Below, piece after piece: positions 50,466-60,096 of a stretch of DNA of 64,000 bases. The stretch spans positions 2,480,001-2,544,000 of the forward strand of contig NZ_CP080382.1 in assembly GCF_019443425.1 (NCBI RefSeq), read 5' to 3'. The notes beneath the pieces are model-generated. The model was not told where the DNA came from, did not search any database, and was given only the letters and a program-made list of their open reading frames with translations. The translations under genes were made by a program, and so were the position numbers. The stretch's first letter is position 1, and every line of letters starts with the position of its first letter. The DNA is from Arthrobacter sp. PAMC25284. GTDB taxonomy: Bacteria > Actinomycetota > Actinomycetes > Actinomycetales > Micrococcaceae.

Positions 50466-50595
50466 CACTGGCCTCAACACCGTTCCACACTGCCAGTGCA
50501 CTTGTCTCTTCCGTTTCCACTGTCACGTCCTCCAGGTCCGTGTGTGCGGCTCGCCGGACATCAGATTCGGCCAGTAACGGGCCCGGCCCTGCAGC

Positions 50596-50775
50596 TTATT
50601 CCGTGCCGTTGTCCCGTGCTTCAAGGTGTTTGTCCATGGCTTCAACGGCCTGGTTCCACCGTGCTGTCAGTGCCTGCCTGTTCAGCGGTTCGAACATGCT
50701 GCCCAGTACCTTTTCAATTGCATCGTATGCGGCGTCCTTGGCCCGTTCCTGCGCCGCCAGGCTGTAGTAGTTCAT
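50596..50775 (-). CDS. Small hypothetical protein (59 aa)
   Basis: A short helical, soluble protein (MNYYSLAAQERAKDAAYDAI, then VLGSMFEPLNRQALTARWNQ). Not recognised. The ATG at 50775 has AAAGG about 6 bases upstream; earlier in-frame starts lack one. The open frame and codon use support a real gene, but nothing indicates a function. Confidence 0.55.
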   Translation of the reverse strand: MNYYSLAAQERAKDAAYDAIEKVLGSMFEPLNRQALTARWNQAVEAMDKHLEARDNGTE

Positions 50776-51021
50776 GCCCTTTATTCGATGCCGCAACCTA
50801 AAAAGATGCCCGGTGGCTCTTCGCATTTAGGCATGGTTAGGGGTTTTCTGCCGGTAGGGTCAGTGGGCGCAGGCGGCGGATAGGCATCTGAGCCGCCCCT
50901 GGCGCCGGGGGCAGGCGGCACCATCGGCATGCCCCTCGGATCTGCGCAGGACCGCTGCAGAGACAGTCCCACTCGTCAGGTGTGGCACACGTTCCTACAA
51001 ACGTGCGGCAGGATGGGCGTC

Positions 51022-51363
51022 ATGACCATTGCCAAATCGGTGCTGCTGTTCATCCTGGCCGCTGTCGCGGAAATTGGAGGGGCCTGGATGGTGTGGCAGG
51101 CCGTCCGGGAGGGCCGGGCGTGGTGGTGGGCCGGTATCGGGGTCATTGCCCTGGGCCTGTACGGTTTCGTGGCGACGCTGCAGCCCGACGCGCACTTCGG
51201 TCGGATCCTGGCCGCGTATGGTGGCGTGTTCGTCGCGGGGTCCTTGGCTTGGGGCATGGCCTTCGATGGGTTCCGGCCCGACCGCTGGGACGTTATTGGG
51301 TCCCTGATCTGCGTTGTGGGGGTAGCCGTGATCATGTTCGCTCCGCGTGGGCCGGTTTCCTAA
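51022..51363 (+). CDS. YnfA/UPF0060-family membrane protein
   Basis: A 113-residue protein with four membrane helices: [59 protein letters not shown] and [50 protein letters not shown] and DRWDVIG are the YnfA signatures. The family is related to small multidrug transporters; function unclear. AGGA lies about 9 bases before ATG 51022. Confidence 0.9.
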   Translation: MTIAKSVLLFILAAVAEIGGAWMVWQAVREGRAWWWAGIGVIALGLYGFVATLQPDAHFGRILAAYGGVFVAGSLAWGMAFDGFRPDRWDVIGSLICVVGVAVIMFAPRGPVS

Positions 51364-51456
51364 TGCAACTACAGGTGGGCTACTGCATCCCCGTGTGTCA
51401 GGCTGGGACGCTACCCGGGGTTCGCAGCAAGTCCGTTTGATCGCGTGGGGCGAGAT

Positions 51457-51655
51457 TTAGGAATCCAGTAACCATGCCCAGTCCAGTCCCCCCGCCGCGG
51501 CCCGGTCCCTCAGCTCGCGTGCTTTCTCGGGGAAGAGTGCCTTCGTCCGTCCGCGGTAGACTCCGCGTGCCGTGGCCAGGGTGACCCTTCGCGCTGGCGT
51601 TCACCGATCCGGGCCCGGAGTTCATCCAGGTTCCGGGCGAGCAGGTCACGCAATC
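51457..51655 (-). pseudogene. Decayed C-terminus of a serine recombinase (resolvase/invertase)
   Basis: On the minus strand one frame reads LLARNLDELRARIGERQREG and, after a shift of one base, VTLATARGVYRGRTKALFPE then KARELRDRAAAGGLDWAWLL and a stop. GERQREG..LA.ARGVY.GR..AL is the familiar end of the resolvase catalytic region and linker. The catalytic serine domain and the helix-turn-helix are absent. It is a fossil of a mobile element. The shift is not of the +1 type seen elsewhere, so this one looks truly broken. Confidence 0.65.
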
Positions 51656-51762
51656 AAGCCCCCAGGAGCAGATTTGGGCCTTCCTGGTGTTGTTCGCGGG
51701 CCGCGGATGGCTGTGTCGGCCCGCCCAGGCCGTGGCCGCCCGGCGGTGCAAGCGGCCCCGAG

Positions 51763-52533
51763 TCAGCAGCCGGCGGCGAAGCCGACGGGTACGGCTGCGG
51801 CCTGCCAGACACTGCCGTCCCGGGCGCTGTCGATCGTGAACAAGACGGAGCCGCGGCCGCCGTGTTTCGTGAACCCAATTTCACCGGAGAACGGGCCCAG
51901 CTCCGGACCGCCACTGGCGGTGACGAATCCTTCACCGACTGGCTCATCCCATCCCCGTCCGTGAACCGTAACCCGCACGGTCCCCTCGAACGCACGGGCT
52001 TGGCCGGCGACCTGCACAGGTGAATCGACGTTGGCGCCCGGCCCGGGGACGGTGACCTCGATGTCAGAGGTCGTGGCTCCCAGCACGTACCACTGCTGGT
52101 CGCTCATCTGGCGCACCAATACGGTGGTCACGGGTCCGTTTTCCTCGGCCCGCACCGCGAACTCGCCCGAGCGGCTGTCGCCCTGCATGAAGTCGCTGAT
52201 CAGCGGATCGGTGAACCCGACCAGATCCACCGCGAATGACCCGGCGAGATCCCGTGGATCATCAAATCGCACGCTGCCTCCCGGCTTCGGGTAGACGATA
52301 GTGGCTGCTTCGGCGTCGGAGACACCGTCCTCTCCGGTCAGCAGGCGCGTGTAGCAGCGGAGAGCGGCGGCGCGGACCTCGACGATCCGGGCTTCGGTTA
52401 CCTGTCCGCTGATGTCCAAAAGCGAGCCCCAGTCAATGCTGCACCGCGGGGCAGCGGTTGCGGCTGGGGGCCCCATAAGTCCCAGCCCCGCCAGCATGAC
52501 TAAACCAATGAGGAACGCATGAAGCTCCTTCAC
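51763..52533 (-). CDS. Secreted protein with Gmad2 immunoglobulin-like domain
   Basis: A 256-residue exported protein. Signal peptide about 1-28 (FLIGLVMLAGLGLMGPPAAT, cleaved after ATA). The middle (about 60-150) is a mixed domain; the last 95 residues are Gmad2-like: VTVPGPGANVDSPVQVAGQA, RVTVHGRGW and GPFSGEIGFTKHGGRGSVLF. It is likely attached to or acts at the cell surface. The start is GTG at 52533 with AAGGCGG upstream. No operon partner. Confidence 0.75.
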   Translation of the reverse strand: MKELHAFLIGLVMLAGLGLMGPPAATAAPRCSIDWGSLLDISGQVTEARIVEVRAAALRCYTRLLTGEDGVSDAEAATIVYPKPGGSVRFDDPRDLAGSFAVDLVGFTDPLISDFMQGDSRSGEFAVRAEENGPVTTVLVRQMSDQQWYVLGATTSDIEVTVPGPGANVDSPVQVAGQARAFEGTVRVTVHGRGWDEPVGEGFVTASGGPELGPFSGEIGFTKHGGRGSVLFTIDSARDGSVWQAAAVPVGFAAGC

Positions 52534-53027
52534 GGCGAACCGCCTTCTTTCTCAAGAGAAGTGATATCAACCACGATAGAGAGCCGCGTCATGAGTGAGA
52601 CCGCCGAATCGTGACGGATCGAGATCGTTATGGGCGCGGTCCAAAGGTAAAGATTCAGCAGGTACAAACACCACGGAGGGCAGAGCTGCCCAACGATGGT
52701 CTCCTTGACTGGCCGCATACGTCCGGTTGCGGTATGCCCTAACCGGAAGGTCAGGCATGCTCCCCCGCGCCTGTTGAGCACCTCTCGTGCGGAACTCGAG
52801 GTTTGATCGCCTGAGCCGATTTATCCTCCTGGGCCGCGTTAGGCATGCCTGCGGCTCACCGCCAGCCATCGGGGCAGACTTGCCACTGAAGTCGAGAGCC
52901 GGGTTCAGCTGGCATCGATCGGGAACCGGTTATGCCACACCGGGGAAGCATTGACTGCCGAAGCAGGATGGATTCCAATGGAATAGAGGAACCTTGCCGA
53001 ATGGCAGGGTCCCCGGAGGTGTTGGTA
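52534..53027. other. Intergenic region, nothing recognised
   Basis: About 500 bases with no supported gene. Short open frames on both strands lack coding character. It lies between the Gmad2 protein and a membrane protein, next to the recombinase remnant, so it may be the scar of a lost element. Confidence 0.4.
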
Positions 53028-53670
53028 ATGACAACTCTTTTTGATCTTGGACCGCTGGGACCGTTGCAGGTACTGGCCTTATTCGCCGTGGTCGTGATCG
53101 CCGCCGCCGGGGCCGTGTATTTCGCCCGCAAGCACCACCGGGACCCGCAACTGCCCGATGCGGTCTTCTGGGACGGGTTCGCCGGGGTGGCCATTGTGGC
53201 CCCCGCGGTCTTAGTCCCTGCCCTCGCCTCCCCCGGCATCGGGCTGCTGCTCGGTGGCGCTGCGGTCGGCGCGGCGGCAGTCAGCTACCGATGGGCCCCC
53301 GCAAGTGTTCCGCTGGCAGGCTGGCCGCACGGCGGCCCTTGAGGTGGCCGTCCTAAACGATGCCGCCGCGGTGCGTCACCGGAGTGCCCTTGACCGCTGG
53401 CAGCGCTATGAGCTCGACCCCGGCTACTGCATCGATTACCCGGCCATGAGCGATCCCGCCGAACCCCACACTGCCGAGCTCATCCGCGCCATGAGGTCGG
53501 CGGAACTGCTGCGCGGCGGGGCAGCGGCCGGCTGCACCGACGCCGCCTACAGCGGGGCGGTTGACCGGCTGGAGCAGGCCCTGGCCGCAGCCGAACGCGC
53601 CGCCGGCGTCCGGGAGAGTGTCCAGGAGGGCGTCCGGGAGCTGGCGTCACTGGACACCGCAAAGGACTGA
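53028..53670 (+). CDS. Hypothetical membrane protein, frameshifted
   Basis: After correction, 213 residues: two or three membrane helices (VLALFAVVVIAAAGAVYFAR, GFAGVAIVAPAVLVPALASP, GIGLLLGGAAVGAAAVSY), then a cytoplasmic helical part (EVAVLNDAAAVRHRSALDRW, AAAERAAGVRESVQEGVREL). GGAGGT lies 7 bases before the ATG. One extra base at 53293-53300 (GGGCCCCC) breaks the frame; removal gives YRWPPQVFRWQAGRTAALEV. Family not recognised. Confidence 0.7.
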
Positions 53671-53745
53671 TCGCGTCGACCGGCACCCGGCCGCCGTCAG
53701 ACTCCCCGAGACGTTGGCGGCGTTGACCTGATAATCGCGAAAGAA

Positions 53746-53773
53746 AGGGCGCCCCGGCCTGCCGGGACGCCCT
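53746..53773. terminator. Bidirectional terminator
   Basis: AGGGCG/CGCCCT outer stem and CCCGGC/GCCGGG inner stem with one mismatch, between two convergent genes. Confidence 0.55.
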
Positions 53774-53793
53774 GCCTACTCAAATGACTGCGC

Positions 53794-54276
53794 CTACAGC
53801 TCCACGGTGGCGCTCTCGCCCGCGCTCATCCGGCTTCCGGTCGCTTTCGACTTGACCCACTGCAGGACCGTAGCCGCTGTTCCGCCCGGGCTGGTCCAGT
53901 ATTCCGCCGAGTCAGAGTCCACCCTGAGCAGCACGACGCCGGGGGTGTCCGGACCGTCCGGGAACCATGCCTCCACTGCCTGGTTCCACATCGCGTTAAT
54001 CTTTGCGCGGTCCGTCACAAGCTCCGCGGTTCCGGCGACCGAGACCCATTCGGTGCGTTTGCCGAAGGAGACGTTGACCACCGGGTTCGCGCGGACATGG
54101 GCCACCTGCGAGGTTTCTTCAGACGTGAAAAACCACAGGTCGCCGTCGTCCTCGACATCCTGGACCGCCAGCGGCCGGCTGACCAGGGAGCCATTTTCGT
54201 TGATGGTCGTGAACATTCCAATGTGTGAATCGTTGATGATGTCCGTTACTTTGCCGATGCTTTCGCTGTCCGACAT
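53794..54276 (-). CDS. Pyridoxamine 5'-phosphate oxidase-like (general stress FMN-binding) protein
   Basis: A 160-residue split-barrel protein: IGMFTTINENGSLVSRPLAVQ, DGDLWFFTSEETSQVAHVR, VNVSFGKRTEWVSVAGTAEL and a C-terminal YWTSPGG. This is the GSP26-like branch that binds FMN or F420 rather than true PdxH. It probably acts in stress defence. Stands alone, ending at the bidirectional terminator. Confidence 0.88.
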   Translation of the reverse strand: MSDSESIGKVTDIINDSHIGMFTTINENGSLVSRPLAVQDVEDDGDLWFFTSEETSQVAHVRANPVVNVSFGKRTEWVSVAGTAELVTDRAKINAMWNQAVEAWFPDGPDTPGVVLLRVDSDSAEYWTSPGGTAATVLQWVKSKATGSRMSAGESATVEL

Positions 54277-54385
54277 ACCTCACCTCGCTCCTGGTCCGAC
54301 GGAGGAAGGTCCTCCTCCGCCCAGCCTATTCATAAGTATGCTTAGGTTCAATGTCGGTGGGAGTCGGCCCCCCATTGGCCGCGGC

Positions 54386-55913
54386 TCAGAGGCCGCGGCC
54401 GATGACCTCGCCCTTGAAGAATTCCGGCCGCAGCCGGGCCATGACCAGCATCAGAACAACGCCGAGCAGGATCACTCCAATGCCGAGGACGAACACCAGG
54501 CCGACGCCGCCGAGGGAAGAACCCGAGCCGTAGGCGGGATCCATCGAGTCCATGGAGGTTTTGACGAACATCACCAAAAGCATCACGCCGCCCAGCAGCG
54601 GTGCGAGGAACTTGAAGAAGAAGGCGTGCGCGGAGCCGAACGCCTGGGACCGGAAGAACCACACGCAGGACAGCGCGGTGATGCCGTAGTAGAAGCAGAT
54701 CATCATGCCCAGGGCCGTAATGGTGTCCCACAGCGCGTTCTCGGACAACGAGCGGGTAACGACGTAGAAACCGGCGGCAGCGACGGCGGAGGCGATGGTT
54801 GCGTAACTGGGCGACTTGTAGGTCGGGCTGACCCGGCCGAACTTCAGCGGCAGCGCCCTGTAGTGGCCCATGGACAGCAGTGTCCGGGCCGGGGAGACGA
54901 AGGTGGACTGCAGCGAGGCCGCGGAACTGCTCAGGATCGCCAGGGACATCAGGATGGCGAACGGGCCCATCACGGGACCGGCCAGGACGGCAAAGATGCT
55001 GCCCTGGTTCTCCGGGTTCCCGGCGCCAAGTCCGGTGTCGCCGACTCCGGCGAAGGACAGGGTGGACAGGCTGACTGTCATGTAAATCAGGACGATGACG
55101 ACCACGGTGACGGTAGCGGCCCCGGCCCGGTGTCTTCTCCGGGTTCCTGGTCTCCTCGTTCATGGTCAGGGTCACGTCCCAGCCCCAGTAAACGAAGATG
55201 GACAGCGACACGCCAGCGGCGAACGCGGAGAAAGATTCGACGGCGAACGGGTTGAACCAGTCCGGTGCAATGGAGGTCGCGTCGAATGCGGTTCCGTTGG
55301 CGACGTGGCTGAAGGCAGCGACGGCGAACCAGCCCAGGACGAGCAGCTGGAATCCAACCAGGACGTACTGGACACTCTTCGTGGTCTCCATGCCGCGGTA
55401 CGAAATCCAGCACGCCAGCGCGATGAAGGCCAGCGTGGTGGCGATGTTCAGCGGCAGGATCGTGGTGAGGTCCGCCAGTTCCGGGTTGCCGAAGATCTGC
55501 GCCAGCATGAGGTAGAAGAAGTCCACGGCCACCGCGGCGAGGTTCGAGAGCACGATGATGGTGGCCGCGATCAGGCCCCAGCCGCCCATCCAGCCGACCC
55601 ACGGGCCGAAGGCCCGTGAAGCCCAGGTAAAGGACGTCCCGGCGTCGGGCATCGCGTTGTTCAGTTCGCGGTAACCGAACGCCACCAGCAGCATCGGAAT
55701 AAACCCGACCAGGAAGATCGCCGGCAGGTGGACCCCGACCTCGGAGACGGTGGGACCGAGGGCGGCCGTGAGGGTATAGGCCGGGGCAATACAGGACACG
55801 CCGATCACGACAGCGCCGATCAGCCCTACCGAGCCGGCCTTGAGACCCTTTTCGCTTAGGCCTTTGCGGTCTGGACTTGACGTCGCCACGGACGTCTCTG
55901 GTTTGATGCTCAT
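54386..55913 (-). CDS. APC-family amino acid/polyamine permease, frameshifted
   Basis: A twelve-segment antiporter/symporter: KAGSVGLIGAVVIGVSCIAP, FTWASRAFGPWVGWMGGWGL, FVYWGWDVTLTMNEETRNPE. One extra base at 55120-55123 (CCCC) breaks the frame; removal gives EKTPGRAATVTVVVVIVLIY and 508 residues. It lies 125 bases downstream of putrescine oxidase on the same strand, so putrescine is the likely cargo. Confidence 0.9.
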
Positions 55914-56038
55914 TTGTGTGCCTCTCCGAAAGGATCATTCGACGTTGAATGGGTTGGGCTGAGCGGAGCATCGCTGCGCTCATCTACACGGGGAACCGCG
56001 ATCATCGCGACGACGGTGCCTGGTTCCGCGGCCGTGCC

Positions 56039-57433
56039 CTAGCGGGCCTCGACTGGCACCGCCGGACGTTCGGCGACGGCGACGATTCGCGCTGCTGTCT
56101 TCCGGCCCATCCGCACAGCACCATCAACGTGCTGGTATCCCTCGGCGGCAAGATCGGAGCAGGCCCAGTGGATGGGCCCGACCGGCGTGAGCTGGTCTTT
56201 TCCATAGCGGTGCAGACCGCCAAGGTCGTAGCTGGCCGCATACGCGCCACGGGTCCATTCCTCAGAACCCCAATCGGATTCGTAGTACACCTCGGGCTCG
56301 AGGGCCTTGTCGCCCAAGAAGCCGGCAATGGATTCCAGGATGGCGCGGCGGCGGTCCTCGGCGCTGAGTTCAAACATCGCGTCGGCCTTTTCGTCCGAGA
56401 TGAAGCCCACCAGGGTGCCGCGTGGATCTTCGTAGTTGGTGTTGTCATAGACCTCCTGGACCAAGGCGTCGGCGCCGAAGCCGGTGCCGGAGAGGCCTTC
56501 CTCGCGCCAAAACGGCGAGCTGTAGACGGCGTGGACCTTGATGACAAGGCCCAGCGACTGGTGCTGGTGCATCTGGAGCTGGCGGCGCGGCAGCGGCGGG
56601 TTGAAGGAGACCCGGGAGTACAGGTTCGGCGGCACGGCCATGATCACAAAGCGTGCGTTCACAGTGACACGGTCGGACACGGCAGTGACGCGGTAGCCGC
56701 CAGCGGCTTCCGCCCAGTTGATGGTGCGGACCGGGCTGTCGAGGACGACGTCGCCGCCGAGTTCTGCTGCCTGCAGCACGGACACCTGCTGCATCCCGCC
56801 GACGACCCGCTTGTCCAGGATGAAGTCCTCGTCGGTCAGGTGGGTAAAGGACCCGGCGGACGCGGCCATCAGCACGGCCTGCAGCGCAGAGAAGGCGTGA
56901 GCCGGCTTGGTCAGCATGCCGCCGGCAATGAAGAGGCCGATGTTGTTGCAGGCTTCCTCGTCGGTGGAATTCTGCCGCAGCCAGTGATGGAAGGAGATGG
57001 TGTCCAGCTCGCGGGATTTCGGGTGTGCCCACGGCTCGGTGGGGCCGATTTCCGCGGCGAGCGAGTCCAGCAGGGCCGTGAGTTTGTCCATCTCGGCCGC
57101 GGTGGTGGAGTTAACCGGAAAAGTGTCTCCGGTATAGAGCGTGCGCTTCCCGTCCCCGCCGATGTAGACGGACGCGCCTGCCCGGTAGCGGGAGTAGGTT
57201 TGCAGGCCGAACTCGTCCAGGAGGGCCAGCAGTTCGGACTGGTCCGGCGAAACCCACTGTCCTCCAATTTCCAGCATGGCTCCGCCAATGGTGTCCGTCC
57301 AAGTGCGGCCACCAACCCGGTCGCGGGCTTCCAGAACGGCAACACTCAGCCCGGCTTTCTTCAATTCCCGGGCTGCGGTAAGTCCGGCGGGTCCGGCTCC
57401 GACGATAACGACGTCGCGGTCAAGTTCCAGCAT
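56039..57433 (-). CDS. puo: Putrescine oxidase (flavin monoamine oxidase)
   Basis: A 464-residue FAD amine oxidase converting putrescine to 4-aminobutanal, ammonia and peroxide. FAD motif VVIVGAGPAGLTAARELKKAG, GGRTWTDTIGGAMLEIGGQW, ISFHHWLRQNSTDEEACNNI and the C-terminal AEGYQHVDGAVRMG. It matches the Rhodococcus/Kocuria putrescine oxidases as I recall them over its whole length. Followed by a permease; divergent from a TetR regulator with a palindrome in between. Confidence 0.92.
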   Translation of the reverse strand: MLELDRDVVIVGAGPAGLTAARELKKAGLSVAVLEARDRVGGRTWTDTIGGAMLEIGGQWVSPDQSELLALLDEFGLQTYSRYRAGASVYIGGDGKRTLYTGDTFPVNSTTAAEMDKLTALLDSLAAEIGPTEPWAHPKSRELDTISFHHWLRQNSTDEEACNNIGLFIAGGMLTKPAHAFSALQAVLMAASAGSFTHLTDEDFILDKRVVGGMQQVSVLQAAELGGDVVLDSPVRTINWAEAAGGYRVTAVSDRVTVNARFVIMAVPPNLYSRVSFNPPLPRRQLQMHQHQSLGLVIKVHAVYSSPFWREEGLSGTGFGADALVQEVYDNTNYEDPRGTLVGFISDEKADAMFELSAEDRRRAILESIAGFLGDKALEPEVYYESDWGSEEWTRGAYAASYDLGGLHRYGKDQLTPVGPIHWACSDLAAEGYQHVDGAVRMGRKTAARIVAVAERPAVPVEAR

Positions 57434-57474
57434 GGTGTCCTCTCTCCATGGCCGCCTGGGTGATGCCGACCACT

Positions 57475-57506
57475 AAATGAATGATATTCATTTCTGAGAA
57501 ACTATA
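57475..57506. promoter_or_regulatory. TetR-type operator and -10 element between puo and tetR
   Basis: AAATGAAT-GAT-ATTCATTT (57475-57493) is a perfect 8-base-arm palindrome. On the minus strand TATAGT (57506-57501) lies just upstream, so binding would sit on the puo transcription start. Confidence 0.65.
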
Positions 57507-57608
57507 GCGGTTCTTCGCAAGCCAGGGAAGACCCGTCGGGCGCAGAAGCGTCCACCGGCGGATTCGGCAGTGGAATAATCCTTGGAACACCCGCCTGAAA
57601 GGCAACAA

Positions 57609-58299
57609 ATGCCGTCACCCAGCAGCACACCCGCAGAATCCCGCTCCACCGATGCCACGCCGCGGCGCAGGGCGGGCAGGCCGCCCGCGGCTGTTCTGGA
57701 CCAGGACCGCATTATCGCCGCTTCCTTGAAGGTTGTTGGGAGCAGCGGCTACGAGGGCTTCACCATGGCAGCCTTGGCCAGGTCCCTGAACGTGGCACCG
57801 TCCGCCCTCTACAACCACGTTTCCTCCAAGCGCGACGTCCTGGTCCTTGTTCAGGACCACCTGACCTCGTTCGTGCAAGTGGCGGCGTTTAACTCCGAAC
57901 CGTGGGACCGCGCCGTCCGGGACTGGGCCCTGGAGCTACCGGGACGTCTTTTCCCGGCACACGCCGCTGATTCCTGTGATCGCGGTGCTCCCGGTAGCCG
58001 ATGCTCCGAAGACGCTGGCCATGTATGAGGCCGTGAGCGCCGGTTTTAGCCGGGCAGGGTTCCCGCAGGAGCGCATCGTAGCGGCCATCGTGGCCCTGGA
58101 GTCGTTTATCTTTGGGTCCGCCTACGATGTCACGGCTCCGGCGGACATCTTTGACTCGGGCAGCATGGCGGCATCGACGCCGAACTTCACCGGAGCGGTA
58201 GCGCGCCTGTCGGACGACGGGTACGGAAATCCGGCAGATGTCGCCTTCAGCCTGGGCCTTGAGGCGCTCATCGCCGGGTTCGGAGCGCTGCTGGTCTGA
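57609..58299 (+). CDS. TetR-family regulator, frameshifted
   Basis: A TetR protein with helix-turn-helix ASLKVVGSSGYEGFTMAALA and LNVAPSALYNHVSSKRDVLV. One extra base around 57928-57933 breaks the frame; removal gives RDWALSYRDVFSRHTPLIPV and a 229-residue protein with an intact C-terminal ligand domain (TetR_C type). The ATG at 57609 has GAAAGG upstream. It probably represses puo and the permease and may sense putrescine. Confidence 0.88.
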
Positions 58300-58342
58300 C
58301 CGGGCTCTGTTGGGCGGCCCCACCGGTCCGGAACGTTAAACG

Positions 58343-58375
58343 AAAGAGCCCCGGTCCTAATGACCGGGGCTCTTT
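58343..58375. terminator. Bidirectional terminator between tetR and tRNA-Leu
   Basis: Perfect 14-base arms (58343-58356 with 58362-58375), loop CTAAT, T run on each side. Serves the TetR gene on the plus strand and the tRNA on the minus strand. Confidence 0.88.
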
Positions 58376-58383
58376 ACAGTGCG

Positions 58384-58466
58384 TGCGCGAGGGGGGATTT
58401 GAACCCCCACGCCCTTTCGGACACTGGCACCTGAAGCCAGCGCGTCTGCCGTTCCGCCACTCGCGC
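58384..58466 (-). tRNA. tRNA-Leu (anticodon CAG)
   Basis: An 83-base tRNA with a seven-pair acceptor stem (GCGCGAG/CTCGCGC, discriminator A), a D arm, anticodon stem CTGGC/GCCAG with loop TTCAGGT (anticodon CAG, reading CUG), a long variable arm as expected for Leu, and a T arm with GTTCAAATC. CCA is not encoded. Confidence 0.96.
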
Positions 58467-58865
58467 GCAACTTCTTTAACCGGCAGATTGTCCGTTTCCG
58501 GAATCATCAACCTCGTCAAAGCAGCGAGATCAAGCATAACGGACAATTGCGGAAAAACGCTAATCGGCCTCCATTGCCCTGCCTCCCGGTGATCTTCGGG
58601 GCTGCAGGAACCCCCGTTTTGGGGCCGGCTCCGCCGGCCCGCAACGGCTGCGCAGCGGGCTGGCGGCGGAGATACCACCGCACGTCAGGGACCGTTCACT
58701 GTCGTTTTTCTGCACGCGGCGGCGGTGCTCATTAGGGCCATTCCCAGTCACGCCCAGTAGTATCTGATGTAGGAGTGCCCTTGCACGGCGCGCTTCTGGA
58801 CGAGCTGGAAATCGAGTTCCGGAACGAACGCTGCCCCCGGCAGCTCTCAGGAAAGGAGAAGGACC
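58467..58865. other. Spacer between tRNA-Leu and the fhaA operon
   Basis: No gene found. It holds an inverted repeat ATTGTCCGTT (58488-58497) / AACGGACAAT (58538-58547) upstream of the tRNA and a hairpin (58622-58640, 8 pairs, TCC loop). The promoter of the fha operon must lie here but I could not pin it down. Confidence 0.4.
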
Positions 58866-59615
58866 ATGGGATTGCTGGACAAAGTCGAGCGCGGCATCGA
58901 GAAGGCCGTCCGTGGAGTCTTCTCCACCGGTTCCCGCGCCCAGGTTGAGCCCGTCGAGATCGCCAGCCGACTCCGCCGCGACGTGGACAATAAGGCCATC
59001 ACCATCGCCGCGGGCCGCACGCTGGCCCCGAATGTCTTCGACGTTCTTCTCAGTGACGACGACTTCCAGCGGGCCCAGGAATGGGGTACGCCCCTCGCGG
59101 AAGAGTTGTGCGACGTTGTCATTAACCACGTTCGCAGCCAGGGATACACACTCCAGGGTCCGGTCCGGATCAGCTTCCGCCGGGACGGGGAACTTCGCGT
59201 AGGGAATTTTGAAATCACCTCCCGGACGGAGTCGTCGTCGGCACCCACGGAGCCGGCGCACCCCAAAGCCCACAGCAATGTTCCGGCCGCACCCACCCGC
59301 CAGCCGGTCCGGCTGCAGCCGGTGCTGGATATCGACGGGCAGCGCTATTCCCTTAACGCCGCTTCGATCGTCCTTGGTCGGTCGTCGGAGGCCGACATCC
59401 TTATTGACGACACCGGCGTTTCGCGCCGCCACCTGGAAATCAGGACGGGGCCGGGCCTCGCCCAGGCCATCGACCTGGGCTCAACGAACGGCAGCTATGT
59501 CAACGGCCAAAAGATTGTGGGCAGTTCGGACCTCACGGACGGATCGACCATCACAATGGGACGGAGCAAAATTATTTTTCGCCTAATGCCTGCCCAGACA
59601 GGCGGCCGCGCATGA
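58866..59615 (+). CDS. fhaA: FhaA: DUF3662 and FHA domain protein
   Basis: A 249-residue signalling protein. The N-terminal DUF3662 domain (about 1-120: MGLLDKVERGIEKAVRGVFS, QGYTLQGPVRISF) is followed by a Pro-rich linker and an FHA domain (about 155-240: IVLGRSSEADILIDDTGVSR, DLGSTNGSYVNGQKI) that binds phosphothreonine. In mycobacteria its partners are PknB and MviN, linking it to peptidoglycan synthesis. AAGGAGAAGG precedes the ATG. First gene of the operon; overlaps fhaB by 4 bases. Confidence 0.95.
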   Translation: MGLLDKVERGIEKAVRGVFSTGSRAQVEPVEIASRLRRDVDNKAITIAAGRTLAPNVFDVLLSDDDFQRAQEWGTPLAEELCDVVINHVRSQGYTLQGPVRISFRRDGELRVGNFEITSRTESSSAPTEPAHPKAHSNVPAAPTRQPVRLQPVLDIDGQRYSLNAASIVLGRSSEADILIDDTGVSRRHLEIRTGPGLAQAIDLGSTNGSYVNGQKIVGSSDLTDGSTITMGRSKIIFRLMPAQTGGRA

Positions 59616-60094
59616 GCGAACTAACGATCGCTGTCCTGCGTTTTGGCTTCCTGCTCCTCCTGTGGGTCCTGATTTTCAGCATTGTTTCCACCATGCGCCG
59701 CGATCTGATGATCGGACGCAAGGCGGCGTCCGGCGCCCCTACGGCCCGTCAGGTGCGCAAGAACCCTGCACTGGCCGAACCTTCCCCGGCCCCGGTGAAA
59801 CAGCAGGCACACCAGCTGGTGGTGACCGAGGGACCGCTCCAGGGCACAACGATCACACTCGCCGCCAGTCCCATCCTGCTGGGCCGGGCACAGGAGGCGA
59901 CTCTGGTACTTGAGGATGACTATGCCTCCGGCCGGCATGCCCGACTCTTTCCGCAAGGCAGCCGCTGGTTCATCGAAGATCTCGGCTCCACGAACGGCAC
60001 ATATCTGGCAGACCAGCAATTGACCCGGGCCCTGCCCGTCGATCTGGGTGTACCCGTGCGAATCGGCAAGACGGTCATCGAATTGAGGCCGTAG
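59612..60094 (+). CDS. fhaB: FhaB (FipA): membrane-anchored FHA protein
   Basis: A 160-residue protein with one N-terminal membrane helix (about 8-28, LRFGFLLLLWVLIFSIVSTM) and a cytoplasmic FHA domain (ILLGRAQEATLVLEDDYASG, IEDLGSTNGTYLADQQL). In mycobacteria FipA links FtsZ to FtsQ after phosphorylation. Middle gene of the operon, between fhaA (overlapping) and pstP (2 bases). Confidence 0.94.
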   Translation: MSELTIAVLRFGFLLLLWVLIFSIVSTMRRDLMIGRKAASGAPTARQVRKNPALAEPSPAPVKQQAHQLVVTEGPLQGTTITLAASPILLGRAQEATLVLEDDYASGRHARLFPQGSRWFIEDLGSTNGTYLADQQLTRALPVDLGVPVRIGKTVIELRP

Positions 60095-60096
60095 CC

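Noticed and set aside
53807..55255. A 482-codon plus-strand frame opposite the stress protein and permease.
   Set aside because: Low-complexity Gln/His/Asp-rich shadow of two well-supported minus-strand genes.
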